Made by a program: the position numbers and the translations under genes. The notes beneath the pieces were generated by a model. The model was not told where the DNA came from. It worked only from the letters and a program-made list of their open reading frames with translations, and did not search any database. This document shows positions 1 to 7,904 of a stretch of 64,000 bases of DNA, one piece after another (positions within the stretch are counted from its first letter, which is position 1; every line of letters begins with the position of its first letter). The stretch is from Candidatus Villigracilis vicinus (GTDB lineage Bacteria; Chloroflexota; Anaerolineae; Anaerolineales; Villigracilaceae), in the NCBI GenBank assembly GCA_016721315.1, contig JADKIL010000003.1, positions 186,001 to 250,000 on the forward strand, read 5' to 3'.

Positions 1-785
1 AGCATGGGCCACTGCCCCGTCATGAGAGAAATGACTGCCAGTACAGACCCAAGAGCCATTGAACCGGTATCACCCATGATCAGCTGAGCCGGGTGAACGT
101 TGAACCACAAGAAACCAAACAAAGCGCCGACCAAAATAAAACAGAAACGCGCCAGATAGGTTTGATCCTGCATTAAGGCAATGCCGCCAAATGCGGCAAT
201 GGCAGTGGCAGCGATCAGACCCGCCAAACCATCAAGCCCATCTGTGAAATTGACGGCGTTCGACTCGGCAACGATAATGAACGCAGCGATCGGCACATAG
301 ATCCAGCCGATCTCAACTTCAAAGAAATAGCCAGGCAGGTAAAGGTCTGGCGCATCGATGACATACTTCAGCACATACGCTGTAGCCAATGCCAACACCA
401 CCTGTACGGCGAACTTGGTGCGGGCACGCATGCCGTCACCTTTACGCTTTCCATGAATCCCTTCCCAGTCATCCACAGCACCGAGGATGGCAAACCCAAC
501 CATCACGAGCATTGGCAAAAGTACAGAGCGCCCCACCCCACCGGTTGTTACACCGATCAGCGCCACAGCATTGAGCAAGCCGCTTAGCAGCAACACCGGC
601 ATGATGAACATCACACCGCCCATGGTGGGTGTTCCCATCTTAACGCGATGACCTTCCGGTTGTTCGATGCGGATGATCTTGCCAAGCCTGAAGTAACGCA
701 AAATGCGCAACAACGGACCGCCCCAAATCGCCGTCATAATAAATGCCAGCCCGGCAAGGCTGAGAGAAAGGGCGATCTGTCTCAC
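1..785 (-). CDS. mraY: Phospho-N-acetylmuramoyl-pentapeptide transferase MraY, partial (C-terminus outside window)
   Basis: This integral membrane enzyme moves phospho-MurNAc-pentapeptide from UDP onto undecaprenyl phosphate, making lipid I for peptidoglycan. Translating the minus strand from a GTG at 785 gives about 261 residues. They contain an N-terminal hydrophobic helix, VDDWEG, the family signature NAVNFTDGLDGLA and NVHPAQLIMGDTGSMALG, which carry the conserved metal-binding aspartates. The GTG overlaps the murF stop (GTGA), a translational-coupling arrangement normal in dcw clusters. The gene leaves the window at base 1, so the last part of the protein is not visible. Family assignment is secure; the start is less so, because a GTG with little Shine-Dalgarno sequence was chosen on overlap. 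Confidence 0.93.
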   Translation of the reverse strand, partial: MRQIALSLSLAGLAFIMTAIWGGPLLRILRYFRLGKIIRIEQPEGHRVKMGTPTMGGVMFIMPVLLLSGLLNAVALIGVTTGGVGRSVLLPMLVMVGFAILGAVDDWEGIHGKRKGDGMRARTKFAVQVVLALATAYVLKYVIDAPDLYLPGYFFEVEIGWIYVPIAAFIIVAESNAVNFTDGLDGLAGLIAATAIAAFGGIALMQDQTYLARFCFILVGALFGFLWFNVHPAQLIMGDTGSMALGSVLAVISLMTGQWPM

Positions 786-2200
786 GAATGTACCTCCAAC
801 GCAGCAGCAATGCGATCCATACGCAAACCGTGTGAACCTTTAATCAAAACAGCATCGGTCGAGTTCAAGTGTTTCATTAACCAATCCACAATGGGGGCTA
901 TGTCTTCGTATTCCATAATTGCGGCGGGTTTCATCCCGGCGCGGCGGGCGGCATCGGCGATCATATGTCCTCGGGTGCCGAGGGTGATGAGGATCTTTGC
1001 CACCTGTGCGGCACGCATACCGACCATTTCATGTCCCTGGCGTTCATAGGGACCCAGTTCAAGCATATCACCCAACACGGCAATTTTGCGACCGTCGAGT
1101 TCGTCGAGCAGGTTCAGGGCTGCCAGCATGGATTCTGGTGCGGCATTGTAGGTATCGTCGAGGATCAGCGCACCGTTCTGACTGCGTGCCGCCACCAGAC
1201 GAAGCTGAGTATGCCCATGTGAAAGACCTTCGAGGATCTCCTGCCAGGAAATACCGTCATTAAGCCCAACCGCCGCGGCACGTAAAGCAGTATGAACAGA
1301 ATGCCGCCCGATCATTGGGATGCGCATGTGCATGGTCTCTTTGTTGTAATGCATGCGGAAACGAATTCCATCCAAGCCCAGACCTTCAATCTGGTCTGCC
1401 CAGAGATGTGCTTCGGGAGATAATCCATAAAAGAATACACGCGCTTTGGTCTTCTCTTCCATTTTGCGGACCCACGGGTCATCAAAGTTAAGAATGGCAA
1501 CTCCATTTGAAGGGAGCGCGGCGGGTAACTCGCTTTTGCCGCGGAAGATGGCTTCCTGTGACCCGGCACGTTCGGCATGTACGGTACCCACATTTGAGAC
1601 GACACCGATCTGTGGCTGAGCAATATCGCAGAGGAACTGAATTTCACCGGGAACGTAAAATCCCATTTCAAGGACAGCGCGTTCATAGCCAGAGCCAAGG
1701 CGCAGCAATGTCAGCGGCAAGCCGATCTCGTTATTCAAATTACCGGGGCTTTTTAGCGTGCGATAACGAATGCCAAGCACTTCTGCCACGGTCTCTTTGG
1801 TGGTGGATTTACCGACACTGCCCGTAATACCAACCACGCGCAGATTCGGCAGCTTACGGCGCCAAAAACGCGCGATCTGCTGCAGGGCAGAGATGGTATT
1901 CTCCACACGCAGGCAGAGAGGTGCATCAAGTTTTAGTGTGGTATCTGCTGATAGACCGGCACGCAGGTCCAGGGTTGAGAAAGAGGCGTCTACATCTCTT
2001 TGAATTAAAGCAAAAGAAGCCCCCCTCTTGAAGGCACCTGCAAGAAAGTCATGTCCATCCGTTTTTTCGCCGGGGATTGCCACAAAAAGCGAGCCGGGTA
2101 TGACTTGACGCGAGTCGATGGTACCTTCAGTGATAACAGTGGAGGCGTTCGACGGGCGAACCGAGGTGAGAGCTTCAAGAACGTCGGCTAGGGTAAGCAT
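782..2200 (-). CDS. murF: UDP-N-acetylmuramoyl-tripeptide--D-alanyl-D-alanine ligase
   Basis: Cytoplasmic Mur ligase that adds D-Ala-D-Ala to the UDP-MurNAc-tripeptide using ATP. With the ATG at 2200 the product is 472 residues, the usual MurF length. A TTG at 2215 would add five residues and overlap ftsI; the ATG, one base after the ftsI stop, fits the family N-terminus (MLTLADVLEAL) better. Visible motifs are the N-terminal MurF domain, the P-loop GITGSVGKSTTK near residues 124-135, LNNEIGLPLTLL, and the C-terminal DDTYNAAPESM typical of MurF rather than MurE. It lies between ftsI and mraY in one operon. The murE gene that normally sits between ftsI and murF is absent here. Confidence 0.95.
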   Translation of the reverse strand: MLTLADVLEALTSVRPSNASTVITEGTIDSRQVIPGSLFVAIPGEKTDGHDFLAGAFKRGASFALIQRDVDASFSTLDLRAGLSADTTLKLDAPLCLRVENTISALQQIARFWRRKLPNLRVVGITGSVGKSTTKETVAEVLGIRYRTLKSPGNLNNEIGLPLTLLRLGSGYERAVLEMGFYVPGEIQFLCDIAQPQIGVVSNVGTVHAERAGSQEAIFRGKSELPAALPSNGVAILNFDDPWVRKMEEKTKARVFFYGLSPEAHLWADQIEGLGLDGIRFRMHYNKETMHMRIPMIGRHSVHTALRAAAVGLNDGISWQEILEGLSHGHTQLRLVAARSQNGALILDDTYNAAPESMLAALNLLDELDGRKIAVLGDMLELGPYERQGHEMVGMRAAQVAKILITLGTRGHMIADAARRAGMKPAAIMEYEDIAPIVDWLMKHLNSTDAVLIKGSHGLRMDRIAAALEVHS

Positions 2201-2201
2201 G

Positions 2202-3950
2202 TTATTTGTTGGCAAGCTGTTGACGGACCGAATCAGGCGGAATGTCTAATAATACGACAGTTCGCTGGGCGACCTCTGAGAAAACTGGTGCGGCGGTTTC
2301 AGACCCCCACGGTGATTCAGTGGGGCGCTCAAGCCAGACATAGATCATGAATTTTGGATCATCCACCGGTCCCCAACCGATGAAGGAGGTGTTGGTTTGT
2401 GTGCTGTCATAATATCCATTGACGGGAATCTGCGCGGTACCGGTCTTGCCCGCCACACGATACCCCGGCACCAACGCCAGTGACGATTCTTCTTCAAGTG
2501 AAATGGCAAGCATTTCAGAAAGGGTATTGGAAGTCTGCTCCGAAATAGGCGAGGCGCCAAACTGTTCAGGGACTTCATACTGGCGTCCATCGCGCACCAT
2601 CGCATACAACACATGCGGGATGACCATTCGTCCGTCATTGGCAACCGCAGAGACCGCCGCCATCATTTGAATGGGAGTGACTGCCACACCCTGACCGAAG
2701 GCATTCGTACCGAGGTCAACAGGATACCAATCCGGGTCACCGGGGACCTTGAGTCTGCCGGGCGCTTCCCAAGCCAGATCTACGCCGGTCAGGTGTCCCA
2801 TCCCGAATGCATTCATGTAATTATAGAAAGTGCCTGCCCCCATTTGAGTAGAGAGGTTCACCATACAGACGTTGAGCGAGTGCTGAAGACAGCCGGTCAT
2901 GTTCTGCACACCCCAGGGATTTTGATCCCAGTTTTGCACGGTAACGCCGCCGATCAAGATCGAGCCGGTATCAAGGTAGGTCGTATTCGGTGTGACAGTG
3001 CCGCTATCCAGCGCGGCAGCCATGGTAAGTATCTTTGTCACGGAGCCGGGTTCATAGGTCTTGGAAATGACCGGGTTGAAATCGGTGGCGTTGTCGTACA
3101 CAGCACCGTAATTCCAGAATTGATTCAAGTCCATGCGGCGCGAAACGGCAATGGCAAGCATCTCGCCGCTCTGGGGATCCATAACAGCGATCACACCATC
3201 ACGCGCGCCATAGGTTCCCAACGCGGTATCCAGGATCTCTTCGGTAGCGGCTTGCAAGTCACGGTTGATGGAGAGGATCAGGGTCGTACCATTGGGCGCA
3301 TGTGGAATTTCAAAGGCTTTGTTCGGGTCAGTGGGAACCAACACAGTGACAGGGTTGCCAGCCAGCAGGCTGTCATATTTTTCTTCCACGCCAAAATAGC
3401 CCTTGCCTTCACGGTTGACGAAGCCAAGGATGTTGGAAGCCAGCGCATCTTCAGGATAACTGCGCTGAGGATGTGATTTGAATTGAAGCCCGGAAAGCCC
3501 GCCCATCGACCCTTCAGGCGCCTGATCATTCAAGGCTTTCTTTAATTCCTGCAAATAAACTGCATCAGCTGAATCAACGTAATCGGCGAGAACAATGTAG
3601 GAAAGCCCATCCGGCGGAGTTTGAATGACCTGCATGATGTTGTTGTAGTCAAGCCCAAGCGTATCTGCCACGGCAAATGCGATGGCATGTGGGTCGGTCA
3701 TAATGGTTAGATCTACACCGATCTCATAAACGATCTTTTCCCCCGCAAGCAAACGCCCATTGCGATCATAGATCTCGCCGCGGTTGGGGTAGAAGGTGCG
3801 CCATTCATAAGCATAATCTTCAGACTGCTGGCGGAAGATGTCGGCTTCGGGGCTGTTCTGAATACGCGTCATTTGCACGACGATGGCAAACGCAAATAAC
3901 AATAACGCCCCGGCTAAGACCTGACTGCGGCGTCCGTATTGTTGTCTCAT
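2202..3950 (-). CDS. ftsI: Class B penicillin-binding protein, FtsI/PBP3-like D,D-transpeptidase
   Basis: Membrane-anchored transpeptidase that cross-links septal peptidoglycan. The 582-residue product has one N-terminal membrane helix (about residues 11-28), a PBP dimerisation region, and a transpeptidase domain with all three penicillin-binding motifs: SVTK (nucleophile S303, K306), SLN (358-360) and KTGTA (502-506). The start ATG overlaps the ftsL stop as ATGA. Position after mraZ, rsmH and ftsL supports the division-specific FtsI assignment over an elongation PBP2. No PASTA repeats are seen at the C-terminus. Reaction and role are family knowledge; motifs and context are read directly. 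Confidence 0.93.
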   Translation of the reverse strand: MRQQYGRRSQVLAGALLLFAFAIVVQMTRIQNSPEADIFRQQSEDYAYEWRTFYPNRGEIYDRNGRLLAGEKIVYEIGVDLTIMTDPHAIAFAVADTLGLDYNNIMQVIQTPPDGLSYIVLADYVDSADAVYLQELKKALNDQAPEGSMGGLSGLQFKSHPQRSYPEDALASNILGFVNREGKGYFGVEEKYDSLLAGNPVTVLVPTDPNKAFEIPHAPNGTTLILSINRDLQAATEEILDTALGTYGARDGVIAVMDPQSGEMLAIAVSRRMDLNQFWNYGAVYDNATDFNPVISKTYEPGSVTKILTMAAALDSGTVTPNTTYLDTGSILIGGVTVQNWDQNPWGVQNMTGCLQHSLNVCMVNLSTQMGAGTFYNYMNAFGMGHLTGVDLAWEAPGRLKVPGDPDWYPVDLGTNAFGQGVAVTPIQMMAAVSAVANDGRMVIPHVLYAMVRDGRQYEVPEQFGASPISEQTSNTLSEMLAISLEEESSLALVPGYRVAGKTGTAQIPVNGYYDSTQTNTSFIGWGPVDDPKFMIYVWLERPTESPWGSETAAPVFSEVAQRTVVLLDIPPDSVRQQLANK

Positions 3951-4429
3951 TGGTATCTCCTTGCCGAAACAAGGCGTTCATCCATCCAATCCAAAAGAGA
4001 CTGGTTATATTCGGGGGGAATGGTCAGAGCGTTCAACTGAGGTAAGGCAGAAGAGGAAAGGTCAACCGCATCGTGAGAAACATACCCCGGCACAACGAGA
4101 TATTCCAGCTCATCCGTTTCAACCGGGCGGTACCCCATCTCACGCGCACGTTCTTCCATTGAAGATGCAGAGGTCAAACCGGCAAGCTGAGTCTGCAAGT
4201 CGCTGCTCACCTGCTGGCTGGCTGAAATAGCTTCGTTCAAGTCTTGAATTTCGCGTCCGGCTATGGCAGTGCGCGAAGTAACGTTTAAATAAAGAGCGGC
4301 AACCATGGCAAAGACCACAACCACCAGCAATGCGTTGCCGATCCACTGACGCTGTACGCGCCAAGGAGCGACCCGATAGGCATGGATCACGTGGGTAACA
4401 TTGGGGAGGTTGACGTTCGGTATGTTCAC
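3947..4429 (-). CDS. ftsL: FtsL-like cell-division protein
   Basis: Small bitopic division protein, probably a scaffold for the FtsQLB-FtsWI septal complex. The 160-residue product has about 30 cytoplasmic residues, one hydrophobic segment (about 31-49, LLVVVVFAMVAALYL), then a heptad-like coiled coil (about 55-90) and a tail. This is the FtsL architecture, and sequence conservation in FtsL is always weak. It begins with GTG preceded by AGAGAGAAG, and its stop overlaps the ftsI ATG. Identification rests mostly on topology and on its place between rsmH and ftsI. Confidence 0.8.
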   Translation of the reverse strand: MNIPNVNLPNVTHVIHAYRVAPWRVQRQWIGNALLVVVVFAMVAALYLNVTSRTAIAGREIQDLNEAISASQQVSSDLQTQLAGLTSASSMEERAREMGYRPVETDELEYLVVPGYVSHDAVDLSSSALPQLNALTIPPEYNQSLLDWMDERLVSARRYQ

Positions 4430-4451
4430 AATTCTTCTCTCTCAACTACTT

Positions 4452-4474
4452 GGGCGAGGAGTCCTCGCCCCTAC
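4452..4474. repeat. GTAGGGGCG-type palindromic repeat between rsmH and ftsL
   Basis: A GGGCGAGGA / TCCTCGCCC inverted repeat with one central base, followed by CTAC. It has the same GTAGGGGCG...CGCCCCTAC ends as the perfect palindrome at 53820-53847, so both look like members of one dispersed repeat family. The rsmH stop codon (CTA, read as TAG on the minus strand, 4471-4473) lies inside the repeat end. Confidence 0.7.
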
Positions 4475-5388
4475 AGCTTCTCAACAACTCTAAGTTTGGC
4501 ACTGCGCGCCCGAGGATTGTCTTTCGTCTCTTCCTCGGTCGGCAGAATTGGCTTCTTATTGACTAAGTTCACAACAGCTTTACGTTCCACTTCATAAATT
4601 CGTTCGTAAGGCGGATTGATGAGATCTTTACTCTGCTCTCGAAAATATTCTTTGACGATGCGATCTTCCAACGAGTGGAAGGAGATCACTGCGCATCGAC
4701 CTCCGGTGTTCAGGCTTGCCACGGCTTGCGGAAGCGTTTTCTCCACTGCAGCTAATTCATCGTTGACAGCGATACGCAGGGCTTGAAAGGTCTGTGTGGC
4801 GGGGTGGGTCTTGTCGCCGCGGCGTGGAGACGCTTTGGCGATCACAGCGACCAACTCACCCGTCGTATGAAGCGGTCTGGCTTGTACGATCGCGCGGGCG
4901 ATCTTGCGCGAGTCGCGATCCTCGCCGTACTTGAAGATGATGTCGGCTAGTTCGCGTTCATCAAACGTGTTGATGATCTCATCCGCGCTCATGGTGGCGT
5001 TGATGCCGAAGCGCATGTCGAGCGGACCATCCTGCATGAACGAGAAGCCGCGTTCGGCGTTATCAAACTGCATGGACGAGGCACCTAGGTCAAGGACGAT
5101 GCCGTCGATGGCATCCCACTTCAGCGAAGCAAGCTGCTCACTGAGAGTGATATGGGAGGCTTGCACGAGATGAAAGCGACCCTCGTAAGGAGCCAAGGTC
5201 TCACCAGCAATCGCCAGCGCCTGCGGGTCTACATCGAGACCCAACAGTTGCCCGTCCGGCGCGCAAGCCTCCAGGATGCCGCGAGCGTGTCCGCCCGCGC
5301 CTACCGTACCATCCACATATCGCCCGCCAGAGCGGGGTTGCAGAGCGTGTATAATCTCTTGGTAAAGTACAGGTTTATGCGCAGTCAT
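4471..5388 (-). CDS. rsmH: 16S rRNA m4C1402 N4-methyltransferase RsmH
   Basis: SAM-dependent enzyme that methylates N4 of C1402 in the 16S rRNA P-site. The 305-residue length is usual. The N-terminus HKPVLYQEIIHAL, the SAM-binding GTVGAGGHARGIL, the FSFMQDGPLDMRF block and C-terminal NPRARSAKLR are diagnostic. It sits 8 bp downstream of mraZ, the standard second place of a dcw operon. The last codon and stop run into a palindromic repeat, so the extreme C-terminus may have been set by repeat insertion. Confidence 0.96.
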   Translation of the reverse strand: MTAHKPVLYQEIIHALQPRSGGRYVDGTVGAGGHARGILEACAPDGQLLGLDVDPQALAIAGETLAPYEGRFHLVQASHITLSEQLASLKWDAIDGIVLDLGASSMQFDNAERGFSFMQDGPLDMRFGINATMSADEIINTFDERELADIIFKYGEDRDSRKIARAIVQARPLHTTGELVAVIAKASPRRGDKTHPATQTFQALRIAVNDELAAVEKTLPQAVASLNTGGRCAVISFHSLEDRIVKEYFREQSKDLINPPYERIYEVERKAVVNLVNKKPILPTEEETKDNPRARSAKLRVVEKL

Positions 5389-5396
5389 AACAACCG

Positions 5397-5852
5397 TTAC
5401 GACGACGCGGAATTCGTTTTGGAAAGATCGAGTGTAGAGAAGCGAGCGTTGTTGGCTTCCACATCTTGAAGCAGAGCCATCTGCTCAGCCCAAGTTGCCG
5501 GCGTCCACACTTCAAAGTACTCGCCCTGCCCCGCCACGACCAGTTCGCCGCTCGGCACGCCGAGGAATGTGCGCAGGTTCTGCGGAACGAGGATGCGCCC
5601 CACCTTATCCACTTCAATGGGATATGCATTGGACAAAATCAAACGGCGCAGAAGACGAGCGGTTGGGTCAGCCAGGTTCATGGCTTCAATGCGCTCATAC
5701 ACCTGTTTGAAATACGCCTCGGTTAAAACCATGAGGCATTTATCAAAACCCTGTGTGATGTAGGCACCGCCTTCCAGCAACTCACGGAAGCGCGCCGGAA
5801 TCATCAGGCGACCCTTATCATCGAGGTTGTGCTGGAATTGACCTAAGAACAT
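5397..5852 (-). CDS. mraZ: Transcriptional regulator MraZ
   Basis: DNA-binding protein with two SpoVT-AbrB half-domains that form a ring and repress their own dcw operon. At 151 residues it has normal length. The first domain carries the DxKGRxxxP signature (DDKGRLMIPARFR, residues 11-23); the second reads VDKVGRILVPQNLR. It is the first gene of the cluster, and three 10-bp-spaced GTGGTA repeats sit at its own promoter. A weak AAGGAT site lies about 11 nt before the ATG. Confidence 0.95.
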   Translation of the reverse strand: MFLGQFQHNLDDKGRLMIPARFRELLEGGAYITQGFDKCLMVLTEAYFKQVYERIEAMNLADPTARLLRRLILSNAYPIEVDKVGRILVPQNLRTFLGVPSGELVVAGQGEYFEVWTPATWAEQMALLQDVEANNARFSTLDLSKTNSASS

Positions 5853-5882
5853 TTGTGCTACTTATCCTTTTAATAGCGTGAA

Positions 5883-5899
5883 CGCCGGAGGTCCCGGCG
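5883..5899 (-). other. Stem-loop in the mraZ 5' leader
   Basis: CGCCGG / CCGGCG arms of 6 bp around a 5-nt loop, between the predicted transcription start and the mraZ ribosome site. It has no U-run, so it is not an intrinsic terminator. Its function is unknown; it could stabilise or tune the leader. Confidence 0.45.
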
Positions 5900-5903
5900 C
5901 TCT

Positions 5904-5957
5904 TACCACTTTCTACCACTTCATACCACATTATACCCTTTCGAGGGTAAAAATCAA
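5904..5957 (-). promoter_or_regulatory. mraZ/dcw promoter with MraZ-box repeats
   Basis: Read on the minus strand, a -35 TTGATT (5952-5957), a 16-nt spacer and a perfect -10 TATAAT (5930-5935) are followed at once by three direct repeats GTGGTA at 10-bp steps (5925-5930, 5915-5920 and 5905-5910). Repeats with a TGG core and one-helical-turn spacing are the known MraZ binding arrangement in other phyla. Here they cover the start site, which suggests autorepression. Promoter and repeats are seen directly; MraZ binding is inferred. Confidence 0.8.
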
Positions 5958-5998
5958 GTGGAGGGAAGATATTCCACCTTGCATTTTCATGAGAGCTA

Positions 5999-6895
5999 AT
6001 GCCTACTTTCACCTTCCTTGAAGCCAGCCGCTGGCAAGATTACGAACTACTCGACTCCGGAGACGGACTAAAGCTCGAACGTTTCGGTAAATATACGTTC
6101 GCGCGCCCTGAATCCCAGGCAATGTGGAGCCGCGCCTTGCCCCAATCCGAATGGAACAACGCCCACGGGGTCTTTGTCCCCAGCGGGGAAGAAAGCGGCG
6201 GGCATTGGGATTTAAAGAAGCGAGTGGACGAGCAATGGGAGATGACTTACCCCCTCCCCACTCAAAGCAACTTACGATTTAACGTGATGACGACTCCCGG
6301 TCGCCACCTCGGAGTCTTCCCAGAAGTCGCATCTCACTGGGACTTTATGGCTGACTCTATCCAGAAAGCGGGCACCAAGCCGAATGTTTTAAATCTCTTC
6401 GGCTACACCGGGCTGGCATCCCTTGCCGCCGCCGCCGCGGGAGCCTCCGTCACACATGTGGACGCTTCGAAAAAGTCCGTGAGTTGGGCACGCGAGAATC
6501 AGGAACTTTCCGGCTTGAGTGATAAACCCATCCGCTGGATCGTGGAAGATGCGCTGAAATACGTCCAGCGCGAAGCCAAGCGCGGAGTCAAATATGACGG
6601 CGTGATCCTCGACCCGCCCAAATTCGGTCGCGGACCTAAAGGCGAGATCTGGGAAGTGTATAAGTCTCTGCCAAGCCTGTTGGATGATATCCGTCAATGT
6701 CTGAGCGATAACCCGCTTTTCGTCATCGTCACCGTTTATGCTGTGCGTGCCTCCGCCATTCACGTCGCCCAAGCGGTAGACGAGATGATGAAAAAATACA
6801 AAGGCACGCTCGATAGCGGAGAGTTGGTAACGCGGGAAAAAAGCGCGAACCGTTTGCTTTCACAGGCAGTCTACGCACGCTGGTCTTCTCAATAA
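5999..6895 (+). CDS. Class I SAM-dependent methyltransferase, RlmI/RlmL-C-terminal type
   Basis: Probable RNA (23S rRNA cytosine-5 or guanine) methyltransferase. The 298 residues contain a SAM motif I LNLFGYTG (131-138), the acidic loop HVDASK (154-158) and a motif IV LDPPKFGRG (204-212), which are characteristic of the RlmI/RlmK group. The N-terminal PUA domain of RlmI is missing, so substrate identity is open. It is divergent from mraZ with about 146 bp between, and ends at a bidirectional terminator. GAGAG lies a few bases before the ATG as a weak ribosome site. Confidence 0.8.
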   Translation: MPTFTFLEASRWQDYELLDSGDGLKLERFGKYTFARPESQAMWSRALPQSEWNNAHGVFVPSGEESGGHWDLKKRVDEQWEMTYPLPTQSNLRFNVMTTPGRHLGVFPEVASHWDFMADSIQKAGTKPNVLNLFGYTGLASLAAAAAGASVTHVDASKKSVSWARENQELSGLSDKPIRWIVEDALKYVQREAKRGVKYDGVILDPPKFGRGPKGEIWEVYKSLPSLLDDIRQCLSDNPLFVIVTVYAVRASAIHVAQAVDEMMKKYKGTLDSGELVTREKSANRLLSQAVYARWSSQ

Positions 6896-6900
6896 TAAAA

Positions 6901-6935
6901 AAACTCCGAGGCTTTCAAATCTCGGAGTTTTTTTA
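6901..6935. terminator. Bidirectional intrinsic terminator
   Basis: Arms AAACTCCGAG and CTCGGAGTTT (6901-6910, 6921-6930) with a 10-nt loop and T-runs on both sides, placed between two convergent genes. It should stop both. Confidence 0.9.
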
Positions 6936-6944
6936 TCTCATTTA

Positions 6945-7883
6945 TTATCCACTGGCACTCGAACTACTGCTGCTATTTCCGCCCCCGCTACTTGAACTGC
7001 TGCTGCTTGAAGATGGTGTTGTGATCTTCTTCAACAGGTCATACCAGAAAGAAGAACCCTGAGAGATCGCAGCTGCGGTCAACCCAAGTCCCAATACCTT
7101 CAAGACCGAAAACAAAACCCATTGCCCAACTGTGGAGCCTGCAGGCGGCAACTCGGTCTGCCACCATCCAATACGTACGATATTCAAATCCAATAATTGC
7201 TGAATCAGATCATCCATTCTGGCTTCGGCATCGTCCTGACGAACCACCAATTCTGCCTGTGCAACGGCAAGGGCGCGGACACCGGCATTATTCCATAGAG
7301 TCTGTGCAAGCTGAATGCTGTCTGTACCAAGCAAAAGGGTAAAGAGAATGGAAAGTATGATCACAAAACTGCGGGCATTGGCGCGAAAAGTTGCGCTTGC
7401 CTGTTCCATCACGCCTCCAAAATAAACCGTGGTGCGCTTGCGCAGGTCCTCAATATTGGTCACGCCCTGGCTCACCCACTTAAGCATTGCCTGTTTGCCT
7501 TCAGATTCCGGGAAGGCGCCGATGAGCGCCTTCAGCTCATCCGCTTCAAATTCTTTTGAGGCGGTCATGCCGACAAAATCGAAATAGGAATCTACCAGAA
7601 CAGCGGCTGGGATCTTTTCCAGCTTCTTCGCCTCGGTATTCGAAGTAATAAAGCTGAAAGCATCCTTATAACGGATCGGACGAAGCGCCTGCAACTGAGG
7701 CAGCTTGACGAACTCATCCACATGCCTGTCGCCGACGATCTTCTTCAAATGGCGCTCCAGTGACTTTCCGCGCGTCTCGAACGCCTCATTGATCCATTGG
7801 GTGATCAAAGAAACGATCGAACCCAGAACATAGTAAACGAAGATCAATCCTATAACTACTTCAAGCGCTTGTGAGATCGACAT
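6945..7883 (-). CDS. Membrane protein of unknown function with Ser/Gly-rich tail
   Basis: No family recognised. The 312-residue product starts with a strong membrane helix (about 8-30), has a charged cytoplasmic-looking stretch (30-165), a second helix (about 172-193), a short amphipathic segment, a third hydrophobic segment near 255-280, and ends in a low-complexity run of Ser and Gly, a possible flexible tether. AAGGAGAAGG precedes the ATG. The VPS62-like gene ends 21 bp upstream on the same strand, so the two are probably co-transcribed and may work together at the membrane. Confidence 0.75.
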   Translation of the reverse strand: MSISQALEVVIGLIFVYYVLGSIVSLITQWINEAFETRGKSLERHLKKIVGDRHVDEFVKLPQLQALRPIRYKDAFSFITSNTEAKKLEKIPAAVLVDSYFDFVGMTASKEFEADELKALIGAFPESEGKQAMLKWVSQGVTNIEDLRKRTTVYFGGVMEQASATFRANARSFVIILSILFTLLLGTDSIQLAQTLWNNAGVRALAVAQAELVVRQDDAEARMDDLIQQLLDLNIVRIGWWQTELPPAGSTVGQWVLFSVLKVLGLGLTAAAISQGSSFWYDLLKKITTPSSSSSSSSSGGGNSSSSSSASG

Positions 7884-7904
7884 AACCTTCTCCTTTGATG
7901 TGCA

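Noticed and set aside
2613..3476. 287-codon plus-strand frame inside ftsI
   Set aside because: Antisense to the PBP transpeptidase domain with all its motifs; no independent support.
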